Origin: Azoarcus_F sp036734105
Lineage (GTDB): Bacteria; Pseudomonadota; Gammaproteobacteria; Burkholderiales; Rhodocyclaceae
Assembly (NCBI GenBank): GCA_036734105.1
Contig: DAIMZH010000083.1
Span: 1-11,740 of the forward strand
Direction: 5' to 3'
DNA length: 11,740 bases
Below, one piece after another: positions 5,460-11,740 of this stretch. The notes beneath the pieces were generated by a model. The model saw only the letters and a list, made by a program, of their open reading frames with translations, had not been told where the DNA came from and did not search any database. Position 1 is the first letter of the stretch. Every line of letters starts with the position of its first letter. Both the position numbers and the translations under genes were made by a program.

Positions 5460-7307
5460 ATGGCATGGACACGCAAGATCCTGCGGGTGAATCTCACCGC
5501 AGGCACCTGTACCGAAGAGCCACTCAACATGCAGTGGGCGCAGGATTATCTGGGCTCGCGCGGACTGGCGACAAAATATCTGATTTCCGAGATTGACCCC
5601 AAGGTCGATCCGCTATCAGCCGAAAACAAGATGATCATGTCCACCGGACCGCTGACCGGCACCATGGCATCGACTGGCGGGCGCTACACGGTAGTGACCA
5701 AGGGGCCTTTGACCGGCGCCATCGCCTGTTCAAACTCCGGCGGCTTTTTCGGTGCCGAGATGAAGTTCGCTGGCTGGGACATGATCATCTTCGAAGGCAA
5801 GTCGGCCAAGCCGGTTTACCTCTACGTCGAAAACGAAAAAGCCGAATTGCGCGACGCCTCGCACCTGTGGGGCAAGAGCTGCTGGGAAACCGAAGAAACC
5901 ATCAAGGCGCAGCACCAGGATCCGCTGGTACGTGTGTCCTCGATTGGTCTGGCCGGCGAGAATCAAGTCTTGTACGCCTGCATCGTCAACGACTTGCACC
6001 GTGCGGCTGGCCGCTCTGGCGTGGGCGCGGTGATGGGTTCCAAGAACCTCAAGGCGGTGGCCATTCGTGGCACGCGTGGTGTCGGTAACGTGCATGACTT
6101 CCCGGCCTTCATGAAGGCCACCACCGAAGCCAAGAAGGTGTTGCACGACAACGCGGTCACTGGCCAGGGCTTGCCCAAGTATGGCACCCAGGTGTTGATG
6201 AACGTCATCAACGAGATGGGCGCGCTGCCGACCCGCAACCACCGCGACGTGCAGTTCGAGGATGCGTCCAAGATTTCCGCCGAGGCCATGCACGAGAAGC
6301 GCGAGTCCGACGGCAAGTCGCAGTTGGTCACCAACGCTGCCTGCTTTGGCTGCACCATTGCCTGCGGTCGTATCTCCGAAATCGACAAGAACCACTTCAC
6401 GGTCAAGAACAGCCCCAAATACTGGGGTGCTTCCGGCGGTCTTGAGTACGAAGCCGCCTGGGCGCTGGGTGCCGCCAACGGCGTCGGCGACATCGAAGCG
6501 CTGCAGTACGCCAACCTGATCTGCAACGAGCAAGGCATGGATCCGATCTCCTTCGGTGCCACCGTCGGTGCGGTCATGGAGTTGTTCGAGATGGGTGTCA
6601 TCACCGCCGAACAGATCGGCATTGATTCACCTTTCGGTTCGGCAGAAGCGCTGGCCAAAATGGTCGAGATGACGGCTGCTGGTGAAGGCTTTGGCAAGGA
6701 GCTGGGCATTGGCAGCAAGCGCCTGTGCGAAAACTACGGTCATCCTGAATTGTCGATGAGCGTCAAGGGCCAGGAGTTTCCGGCCTACGACTCTCGCGGC
6801 ATCCAGGGCATGGGTCTGACCTACGCGACCTCCAACCGTGGCGCCTGCCACCTGCGCTCCTACACGGTAGCGTCCGAAGTGCTGGGTATTCCGGTCAAGA
6901 CCGATCCGCTCACCACTGATGGCAAGCCGGAGCTGGTCAAGGCTTTCCAGGATGCAACCGCGGTGTTCGACTCTGCCGGTATCTGCGTGTTCACCTCTTT
7001 TGCCTGGACGCTGGCCGATGTGCAACCCCAGCTCGATGCAGCCTGTGAAGGCGACTGGAGCATGGACAAGCTCAACGAAGTTGGCGAGCGCATCTGGAAC
7101 ATGGAGCGCATGTTCAACAACGCGGCCGGTTTCACTGCCAAGGACGACAACCTGCCGCCGCGTCTGACCCAGGAGCCCGCCAAGGCAGGCCCGGCCAAAG
7201 GGCTGGTCAATGGCCTTGCAAAGATGCTGCCCGAGTATTACAGCATCCGTGGCTGGACGCCAGAGGGCGAACCGACCACCGAGACCAGGGAACGGCTAGG
7301 GCTCTGA
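5460..7307 (+). CDS. aorB: Tungsten-containing aldehyde:acceptor oxidoreductase, catalytic subunit AorB
   Basis: This 615-residue catalytic subunit oxidises aldehydes to carboxylic acids at a tungsten bis-metallopterin centre. The N-terminal AOR domain (about 1-210) has the typical LRVNLT start, the GSRGLATKYL segment and the STGPLTGTMASTGGRYTVVTKGPLTG pterin-binding stretch. The [4Fe-4S] ligands are C295, C298 and C302 (CFGCTIAC) and C509 (DSAGIC), spaced as in Pyrococcus furiosus AOR (288, 291, 295, 494). Candidate acid-base residues are the Glu in GGLEYEAAW and the His in RGACHLRSY. The start at 5460 has GAGGAG at 5448-5453, overlapping the aorA stop; a longer upstream frame is only overlap with aorA. 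A two-pterin W enzyme in a bacterium of this type with AorA and AorC partners points to the NAD-reducing AorABC class. Substrate range cannot be told from sequence. Confidence 0.93.
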   Translation: MAWTRKILRVNLTAGTCTEEPLNMQWAQDYLGSRGLATKYLISEIDPKVDPLSAENKMIMSTGPLTGTMASTGGRYTVVTKGPLTGAIACSNSGGFFGAEMKFAGWDMIIFEGKSAKPVYLYVENEKAELRDASHLWGKSCWETEETIKAQHQDPLVRVSSIGLAGENQVLYACIVNDLHRAAGRSGVGAVMGSKNLKAVAIRGTRGVGNVHDFPAFMKATTEAKKVLHDNAVTGQGLPKYGTQVLMNVINEMGALPTRNHRDVQFEDASKISAEAMHEKRESDGKSQLVTNAACFGCTIACGRISEIDKNHFTVKNSPKYWGASGGLEYEAAWALGAANGVGDIEALQYANLICNEQGMDPISFGATVGAVMELFEMGVITAEQIGIDSPFGSAEALAKMVEMTAAGEGFGKELGIGSKRLCENYGHPELSMSVKGQEFPAYDSRGIQGMGLTYATSNRGACHLRSYTVASEVLGIPVKTDPLTTDGKPELVKAFQDATAVFDSAGICVFTSFAWTLADVQPQLDAACEGDWSMDKLNEVGERIWNMERMFNNAAGFTAKDDNLPPRLTQEPAKAGPAKGLVNGLAKMLPEYYSIRGWTPEGEPTTETRERLGL

Positions 7308-7342
7308 CCCAGTCTTTGGGAGTCGTTTGACTGCAGGTTTCT

Positions 7343-7370
7343 ACCCGTCGGCTTTGTCTGGCCGGTGGGT
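7343..7370 (+). promoter_or_regulatory. Intercistronic stem-loop between aorB and aorC
   Basis: ACCCGTCGGC and GCCGGTGGGT pair over 10 bp with two G-U pairs around an 8-nt loop. The pairing is complete only in plus-strand RNA, because the wobbles become mismatches on the other strand. It lies in the middle of a 174-bp gap, the longest in the operon. No T-run follows directly, so it looks more like an mRNA processing or 3'-end-protecting stem than a full terminator. Confidence 0.55.
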
Positions 7371-7481
7371 GGAGCCTTTCAGTGGTTTGCTCAACCGCCT
7401 CCCTGCGCCATGCATGTCAGCCTTTGTGCGTCTGTGTGGCGTGTGCCTGATGCATTAGCCTCATACAGAGAGGAGTTTTCA

Positions 7482-8849
7482 ATGAAACACTTGATTCTCG
7501 GTAATGGTCCGGCAGGTGTAGTGGCTGCCGAGGCACTGCGCCATGCCGCTCCTGCCGATGAAATTGTGATGGTTGGCAGCGAAGATGCACCCCCGTACTC
7601 GCGCATGGCGATTCCTTACCTGCTTGAAGAGAACATCGACGAAACCGGTACTTATCTGCGCAAGACCAAAGGCTATTTTGATTCCATCAGGGTGCGTGAG
7701 TTGCGTGGCCGGGCAGTGTCGCTGGATACCGAACAACGCCGCGTGTTGTTTTCCGATGGTCATTTTGAAGACTATGACCGCTTGCTGATCTGCACCGGCT
7801 CGCACCCGGTCCGCCCGCCGATTCCGGGTGTCGACCTGCCGCAGGTGCAAACCTGCTGGACGCTGGAAGATGCGCGAGCGATCGCTCAGTATGCCAAGCC
7901 TGGCTCCAAGGTGTTGCAGCTTGGCGCCGGTTTTATTGGCTGCATCATCATGGAGGCACTGGCTGCACGTGGTGTCGAGCTGACAGTTGTCGAGATGGGT
8001 GACCGCATGGTGCCCCGCATGATGACGCCCAAAGCCGGCGGCATGATCAAGCAATGGGTGCAGGACAAAGGCGTCCGTGTGCTCACTTCCGCTGGTGTGC
8101 AGCGCATTGATCCAAAAGCTGCGGCTTCAGGTGCCGCGCAATCGAGTCCGTCGCTGATGTCACGCATCACCAGTTTCATCACTGGCGACAAGCCCGCTGC
8201 TGAGACTGAGACTGCAGAAGCTCCGGCACTGACCGTGACCTTGTCCAACGGTGATCATCTCGACTGCGATCTGGTGATCGTGGCTGCCGGTGTGGCGCCA
8301 AACGTGGGCTTTCTGGATGCTACCGGTGTGCACGTGGCCAAGGGTGTGCTGGTGGACGACACCATGCAGACCAGCGTGCCGGGTATTTATGCCGCAGGCG
8401 ATGTGGCAGAGGCGCCGGATCTCTTCACCGGTGCTCACCTGGTGTCGGCCATTCAACCCAATGCCGCCGATCAGGCCCGTGTTGCCGCACTCAACATGGC
8501 AGGTCAGGAAACCCACATGAAGGGTGTGCTGGCCATCAACGTGCTCGATACACTTGGCCTGATTTCCTCATCGTTCGGCCAGTGGTGGGGTGAGAAGGCA
8601 GAGGAAGGCGGCACTGGCGTGGAACTTGTGGACGAGAACGGCTGGCGTTACCTCAGCCTGCAGTTCAAGGATGATGTACTCATCGGCGCCACCTCGATTG
8701 GCCTGACCGAACATGTTGGTGCGCTGCGTGGGCTGATCCAGAGTCAGGTTAAACTTGGCCCCTGGCGCGATCGCTTGTTGCAGTCGCCACTGCAGTTTGT
8801 GGATGCCTACATCGCCCGTTGCCAGCAGCCACAGGCACTGGCGCGCTAG
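7482..8849 (+). CDS. aorC: FAD-dependent NAD(P)-disulfide-type oxidoreductase, AorC
   Basis: This 455-residue flavoprotein is the likely NAD+-reducing subunit of the tungsten enzyme, taking electrons from AorA. The FAD-binding GNGPAG is at residues 7-12, the NAD-binding GAGFIG at 148-153, and the second FAD contact GIYAAGDVAE near residue 301. The fold is that of ferredoxin and nitrite reductase-type pyridine nucleotide oxidoreductases, with no redox-active CxxxxC, as expected for this class. The start is ATG 7482, with AGAGAGGAG at 7467-7475; the in-frame extension back to 7365 lacks a ribosome site and a dinucleotide-fold start. Odd feature: a 37-residue low-complexity insert at about 212-248, rich in Ala, Ser, Thr and Glu, lies in the NAD domain. 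The gene is 174 bp after aorB, so it may be expressed at a different level. Confidence 0.88.
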   Translation: MKHLILGNGPAGVVAAEALRHAAPADEIVMVGSEDAPPYSRMAIPYLLEENIDETGTYLRKTKGYFDSIRVRELRGRAVSLDTEQRRVLFSDGHFEDYDRLLICTGSHPVRPPIPGVDLPQVQTCWTLEDARAIAQYAKPGSKVLQLGAGFIGCIIMEALAARGVELTVVEMGDRMVPRMMTPKAGGMIKQWVQDKGVRVLTSAGVQRIDPKAAASGAAQSSPSLMSRITSFITGDKPAAETETAEAPALTVTLSNGDHLDCDLVIVAAGVAPNVGFLDATGVHVAKGVLVDDTMQTSVPGIYAAGDVAEAPDLFTGAHLVSAIQPNAADQARVAALNMAGQETHMKGVLAINVLDTLGLISSSFGQWWGEKAEEGGTGVELVDENGWRYLSLQFKDDVLIGATSIGLTEHVGALRGLIQSQVKLGPWRDRLLQSPLQFVDAYIARCQQPQALAR

Positions 8850-8867
8850 CGATTTGTCCGATAGTCT

Positions 8868-8896
8868 GGCTGACAGGTGAGTGTCCACTGTCAGCC
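8868..8896 (+). promoter_or_regulatory. First stem-loop in the aorC-aorD gap
   Basis: GGCTGACAG (8868-8876) and CTGTCAGCC (8888-8896) form a perfect 9-bp inverted repeat with an 11-nt loop. It begins 18 bp after the aorC stop and lies 5 bp before a second, stronger hairpin. No T-run follows it. Confidence 0.5.
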
Positions 8897-8901
8897 CATT
8901 G

Positions 8902-8940
8902 TGCGCGAACCGGGGTCTGTCCCGGTTCGCGCATACCTTT
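8902..8940 (+). terminator. Strong hairpin in the aorC-aorD gap, possible attenuator
   Basis: TGCGCGAACCGGG (8902-8914) and CCCGGTTCGCGCA (8921-8933) form a perfect 13-bp GC-rich stem with a 6-nt loop, followed by TACCTTTTC. The stem is strong enough for an intrinsic terminator but the U-tract is short and delayed. It could partly stop transcription, protect the aorABC message from 3' decay, or be a mobile-type small repeat. It lies only 19 bp before aorD, so readthrough or another promoter is needed for aorDE. Confidence 0.6.
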
Positions 8941-8952
8941 TCAAGGTGCCCA

Positions 8953-9204
8953 ATGAAGATCAAGTTCAAGCTGTTTGCTTCGCTGACCGATTATCTACCG
9001 GCCGATCGCAAGGGCAACGTGTTGTTGCTCGACATCGATCAGGAAACCACCGTGCAGCAAATGATTGACGCTTATCGCATTCCCGAAAGCAGCGCTCACC
9101 TGGTGCTGGTCAACGGCGTGTTCATTCCGCGAGGTGATCGACCGGGCTGGAAGCTGGTCGAAAACGACGAGCTGGCGATCTGGCCTCCAGTGGCAGGCGG
9201 CTGA
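8953..9204 (+). CDS. aorD: MoaD/ThiS-family sulfur carrier protein, AorD
   Basis: This 83-residue ubiquitin-fold protein ends in the diagnostic Gly-Gly (WPPVAGG). In the family this C-terminus is adenylated and thiocarboxylated by MoeB, then donates sulfur to MoaE to make the dithiolene of molybdopterin. The N-terminal strand MKIKFKLFASLTDYLP and the NGVFIPRGD...LVENDELAIWPPVAGG tail are typical. The position inside an AOR operon suggests a carrier dedicated to tungstopterin supply; no moaE or moeB is in the window, so it would rely on general enzymes. The start is ATG 8953 with a modest AAGG site; the alternative upstream GTG at 8881 runs through the hairpin region and is rejected. aorE starts one base after its stop. 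Confidence 0.85.
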   Translation: MKIKFKLFASLTDYLPADRKGNVLLLDIDQETTVQQMIDAYRIPESSAHLVLVNGVFIPRGDRPGWKLVENDELAIWPPVAGG

Positions 9205-9205
9205 G

Positions 9206-9517
9206 GTGTCGTATATCACCGGCCCCGTGCCCGAGCGTTTTCAGCGCGAGGTGGCTGCCAGCCCAGCCGAATTCGAACGCGACCTGCACAAAGCCTGGCC
9301 GCAGGGCGAGGTGCAAGCCACTTCGCCCAATTGTTTTGTACTCAATGATGGCGCGCTGCAGTTGAGCATTCGCATCGAGCCCATCTCGCCGCGTACCATA
9401 GGCTTGCTCACCCTTCCGCGTCTGCTGGCAGACTATCAGTTCGACGGTGCCGACGCCGAACACCGCGCCAAACTGCTCAAGGTGCTGGATCGGGCAATGC
9501 AGCGCGGCGGCGGGTGA
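9206..9517 (+). CDS. aorE: Small uncharacterised protein at the end of the aor operon, AorE position
   Basis: This is a 103-residue soluble protein of unknown biochemical role. The start is GTG at 9206, one base after the aorD TGA, which implies translational coupling; no ATG start is available nearby. The sequence has no cysteine cluster (one Cys), no signal peptide and no membrane segment. Its most structured-looking part is ALQLSIRIEPISPRTIGLLTLPRLLADYQF, followed by a basic helix LLKVLDRAMQRGGG. The tail ends in Gly-Gly-Gly, like a second carrier tail, but the rest does not resemble MoaD. The symbol is given by operon position after aorABCD of Aromatoleum aromaticum, and is less certain than for the other genes. 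A role in tungsten cofactor insertion or AOR assembly is a guess from context. Confidence 0.65.
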   Translation: MSYITGPVPERFQREVAASPAEFERDLHKAWPQGEVQATSPNCFVLNDGALQLSIRIEPISPRTIGLLTLPRLLADYQFDGADAEHRAKLLKVLDRAMQRGGG

Positions 9518-9556
9518 AGGTAGTCCGCCCGTGACTGCGGCTCTGCTATCGCGAAA

Positions 9557-9580
9557 CAACCCATCTGAGGGTTGAATTTG
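9557..9580. terminator. Weak bidirectional terminator between aorE and moaC
   Basis: CAACCC (9557-9562) and GGGTTG (9569-9574) form a perfect 6-bp stem with a 6-nt loop, followed by AATTTG on the plus strand and TTTCG on the minus strand. It sits between two converging genes, 40 bp after the aorE stop, which is where a shared terminator would be expected. The stem is short, so termination may be partial. Confidence 0.42.
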
Positions 9581-9585
9581 TCGGC

Positions 9586-10062
9586 TCAGGCCACCCAGTG
9601 TCCGGACTTTCCGCCAATTTTTTCTTGCAACTGTATGTCATGCATGCGCATGAAGCGGTCTACCGCCTTGCACATGTCGTAGATGGTGAGCAAACCGACG
9701 TTGACTGCGGTCAGCGCCTCCATCTCCACACCGGTTCGGCCCACGGTTTCGGCGGTGACCGTGCAGTTGATGCGGCTGTCTGCTTCGTCCAGTTCAAACT
9801 CCACCGCAACACGCGTCAGTGCGATCGGGTGGCACAAGGGGATCAGGTCGCTGGCCTTCTTGGATGCCTGAATGGCGGCAATGCGGGCGATACCGAGCAC
9901 ATCGCCCTTCTTGGCGTTGCCAGCCTTGACCATGGCAAAGGTGTCGGGCTGCATGGTGATGCTGCCACGTGCCACGGCCACGCGCCGGGTTTCATCCTTG
10001 GTGCCGACATCGACCATGTGGGCCTGGCCTTGGTGGTCGAAATGGGTGAGGTTCTGACTCAT
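9586..10062 (-). CDS. moaC: Cyclic pyranopterin monophosphate synthase MoaC
   Basis: MoaC converts the MoaA product (3',8-cyclo-7,8-dihydro-GTP) to cyclic pyranopterin monophosphate, the first committed step shared by molybdenum and tungsten cofactors. The 158-residue length is typical. Family motifs are present: VDVGTKDETRRVAVARG, SDLIPLCHPIAL with the conserved His, VGRTGVEMEALTAV with the conserved Glu, and YDMCKAVDR with the active-site Lys and Asp. The ATG at 10062 (MSQNLTHFD) is preferred; an upstream in-frame ATG at 10131 would add 23 residues with no family match and run into the divergent promoter. It points toward the aor operon and could supply pterin for AorB, but as a general Moco gene it also serves other enzymes. 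Confidence 0.95.
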   Translation of the reverse strand: MSQNLTHFDHQGQAHMVDVGTKDETRRVAVARGSITMQPDTFAMVKAGNAKKGDVLGIARIAAIQASKKASDLIPLCHPIALTRVAVEFELDEADSRINCTVTAETVGRTGVEMEALTAVNVGLLTIYDMCKAVDRFMRMHDIQLQEKIGGKSGHWVA

Positions 10063-10077
10063 GCTGTTAGGTCCGTG

Positions 10078-10104
10078 TTTGTAAAAGCGGTTACAAAAAC
10101 CGCT
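10078..10104. promoter_or_regulatory. Dyad in the moaC / M48 protease divergent intergenic region
   Basis: The 77-bp gap between divergent starts holds AGCGGTT-acaaa-AACCGCT (10086-10104), a perfect 7-bp inverted repeat, and overlapping it TTTGTA...TACAAA (10078-10097). CTATCATAG (10126-10134) gives a -10-like hexamer on each strand (TATCAT, TATGAT). These could be an operator and shared promoter, but no -35 is convincing. Confidence 0.35.
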
Positions 10105-10139
10105 GGAACGTAATCGACAGCGGGCTATCATAGCACCCG

Positions 10140-11570
10140 ATGATCAAGCGAGCGCTCTCCCTCCTGTTGTGCCTGGCTCTGGTGGCCACGCCGGCTCATG
10201 CCCGGCTTCCCGATCTGGGTGATGTGGCGGTTTCCGATCTTTCGCCCATGGCCGAACAGCGGATTGGTCAATCCATCATGCAGGAAATACGCTGGCGTGA
10301 TCCTGCCTATCTGGATGATCCGGAGATCGAGGACTACCTCAACAGCATCGGGCGGAGGTTGGTTGCAGCCAGCGACCAGCCGAGTCGAGAGTTTCAGTTT
10401 TTCGTAATTGATGACCCGATGATCAATGCCTTCGCGCTGCCCGGGGGATACATCGGTGTGCACACCGGGCTGATCCTCGCGGCGCACACCGAGTCGGAAC
10501 TGGCGTCGGTGCTCGCGCACGAGATCGCGCATGTCACGCAACGCCATATCGCCCAACTGTTTGCACGACAGGGGCAGGCCAGCATGATCGTACTGGCCTC
10601 GGTGCTGGTGGCGATTCTCGCCGCCCGCAGCAACTCACAGGCCAGCGAGGCCGCGCTGGCCGCAGGGCATGCCGGGGCGATCCAGCAGCAACTTGGTTAC
10701 AGCCGCGCCTTCGAGCGCGAGGCCGACAGGATCGGCTTACAGATACTTGAGCGGGGTGGATTTGATGTACGTGCCATGCCTGCGTTCTTCGAGCGTCTTC
10801 AGCGCGCCACGCGGGTATACGAAGGCGGTTTGCCCGGCTATCTGCGCACCCACCCTATGACCGAGGAGCGCATGGCTGACATGGGCAACCGGGTGGCACA
10901 GATGCGCTATCGCCAGGTCGTGGACGACGTCGATTTCGGCTTTGTGCGCACCAAACTGCAGGCGCGTACCGGCGCAGCGATTGATGCAGTGCGCGATTTT
11001 CAGTCAAGACTGGCAGGTGGAAATGACAGCGACCTGACACACTATGGTCTGGCCCAGGCCTTGCTCCGCGCCGGGCAACTCGACGAGTCGCGGCAAGCCC
11101 TTGAAGTCTTGCGTCAGTCCGGGGTTCGGTCTGCGTTGGTGGATGGGCTGGAGGCCGATCTGCTCTTTGCCGCACGTGAGCACGCCAAAGCGGTCCAGCC
11201 CTTGGCCCTGGCAGTAGAGCGTCACCCGGATCGGCTTGCGCTCGATTATCGCTACATTGAGGCGCTGTTGATCGGCGGGCAGGCTGTTGAAGCGGCCAGA
11301 CGTGCCCGGCAGGGGGCGCTGCGTCACGCAGGTAATCCGGTCTACTGGAGCCTGTTGTCTCGCGCTGAAGCGACCCAGGGCAGGATGAGCGCCTATCACC
11401 GGGCCTTGGCAGAGGTGCATGTGCTTCGCGGCAGCCTTCCCGCCGCCATCGATCAATTGGAGCTTGCCCGTCAGGCTGGCGATGGCGACTTTCACGAGAT
11501 GTCGGCAATCGATGCCCGCATGCGCATACTCAAGCAGGAAGAAGAACACGAGCGTGAGCTGCGCCGTTAA
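10140..11570 (+). CDS. Periplasmic M48-family metalloprotease with TPR tail (BepA-like)
   Basis: This 476-residue secreted zinc protease and chaperone is of the BepA (YfgC) type, which in Escherichia coli helps assemble or remove outer-membrane proteins such as LptD. A signal peptide covers residues 1-21 (LLLCLALVATPAHA, cleavage before RLP). The zinc motif is H127-E128-I-A-H131, with the third ligand E194 in FEREADRIGL, and the usual NAFALPGGYIGVHTGL strand comes before it. Residues from about 290 to 470 form TPR-like helical repeats (LAQALLRAGQLDESRQALEVL and similar). Length and order match BepA (487 residues). No good ribosome site precedes ATG 10140, but the signal peptide fixes the start closely. 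It has no evident link to aldehyde oxidation and is probably a housekeeping neighbour. Confidence 0.92.
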   Translation: MIKRALSLLLCLALVATPAHARLPDLGDVAVSDLSPMAEQRIGQSIMQEIRWRDPAYLDDPEIEDYLNSIGRRLVAASDQPSREFQFFVIDDPMINAFALPGGYIGVHTGLILAAHTESELASVLAHEIAHVTQRHIAQLFARQGQASMIVLASVLVAILAARSNSQASEAALAAGHAGAIQQQLGYSRAFEREADRIGLQILERGGFDVRAMPAFFERLQRATRVYEGGLPGYLRTHPMTEERMADMGNRVAQMRYRQVVDDVDFGFVRTKLQARTGAAIDAVRDFQSRLAGGNDSDLTHYGLAQALLRAGQLDESRQALEVLRQSGVRSALVDGLEADLLFAAREHAKAVQPLALAVERHPDRLALDYRYIEALLIGGQAVEAARRARQGALRHAGNPVYWSLLSRAEATQGRMSAYHRALAEVHVLRGSLPAAIDQLELARQAGDGDFHEMSAIDARMRILKQEEEHERELRR

Positions 11571-11740
11571 GCCTGCCAATCTGCTGACTGGCGCAACCCA
11601 TCAACTTCCCCTCGCGCGCGCGGAACAGTTCCGGAACCTCTGGTGCGGGTGCTGGCAGGACCTTTCCTTTTGCTCGCGGGGAGCAAGGCGTCGAAACGAG
11701 CGCACACCATCAACGCTCCTCTTTCTTCGGGTTCAGCTAT
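11571..11740. other. Gene-free right end of the window
   Basis: No recognisable gene. A GTTCCGGAAC palindrome (11632-11641), an alternating CG run near 11622-11631 and a short TTGCTC-gcggg-GAGCAA hairpin (near 11671) are present, but no T-run that would make a clear terminator. A 47-codon minus-strand frame (11567-11710) has an AGAGGAG-like site but an arginine-rich, unrecognisable product. Confidence 0.4.

Noticed and set aside
5730..6533. 267-codon minus-strand frame
   Set aside because: Opposite aorB; Val/Gly/His-rich shadow composition and no start signal.
7308..7481. Sigma54 promoter in front of aorC
   Set aside because: Candidates GG...GC in this gap have 8, 12 or 13 bp spacing rather than 10, so none is acceptable.
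9598..10113. 171-codon plus-strand frame
   Set aside because: Antisense to moaC, which has complete family motifs.
11567..11710. 47-codon minus-strand frame with an AGAGGAG-like site
   Set aside because: Arginine-rich product without recognisable features, stop overlapping the M48 gene end; composition typical of GC-rich noncoding DNA. Kept only as a remark.

Overview
The window reads as a chromosomal segment of a proteobacterium with moderately high GC. It is probably a betaproteobacterium of the Rhodocyclales (Azoarcus/Aromatoleum/Thauera-like). This rests on gene content: a bacterial three-subunit tungsten aldehyde oxidoreductase operon of the type described in Aromatoleum aromaticum, PedF-type cytochrome c550, an AcoR-like sigma54 activator, and moaC beside a BepA-like M48 protease. 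The taxonomic call is inference.

Layout. Minus strand, left: the first 156 codons of an ExaC/AldB-type NAD aldehyde dehydrogenase (47-520), cut off at about position 53 where the sequence stops matching the family. Then about 600 bp without a gene, holding its sigma54 promoter and repeated motifs. Then pedF (cytochrome c550) and a periplasmic solute-binding protein gene, overlapping by 11 bp and closed by a clear terminator (1070-1103). A 284-bp divergent intergenic region carries a near-perfect sigma54 promoter for pedF, a second one facing right, and a phased GCAAC/GTTGC repeat. Plus strand: an AcoR/DhaR-like enhancer-binding protein (2708-4768), then aorA-aorB-aorC-aorD-aorE (4976-9517). 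These encode a 16-cysteine Fe-S protein, the W-bis-pterin catalytic subunit, an FAD/NAD subunit, a MoaD-like sulfur carrier and a small conserved-looking protein. Convergent to it is moaC (9586-10062, minus), and divergent from moaC is an M48 metalloprotease with TPR tail (10140-11570).

How it works together (inference). Alcohols would be oxidised in the periplasm by a PQQ dehydrogenase that is not in this window, giving electrons to PedF. The resulting aldehydes would be oxidised in the cytoplasm by the NAD aldehyde dehydrogenase and/or by AorABC, whose tungsten cofactor needs MoaC- and MoaD-type functions. Four sigma54 (-24/-12) promoters with exact GG-N10-GC spacing lie before the aldehyde dehydrogenase, pedF, the regulator and aorA. 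Related TTGC(a)TA-s-GTA ... GCaTAC-like sequences lie beside three of these control regions. I therefore propose one alcohol/aldehyde-responsive sigma54 regulon that includes the tungsten enzyme. The truncation of the aldehyde dehydrogenase may leave AOR as the locus's working aldehyde oxidase.

The aor operon also carries strong hairpins in its long leader (aorA), in the 174-bp aorB-aorC gap and in the aorC-aorD gap. These could set unequal subunit levels, which would fit an enzyme that has several AorAB units per AorC.
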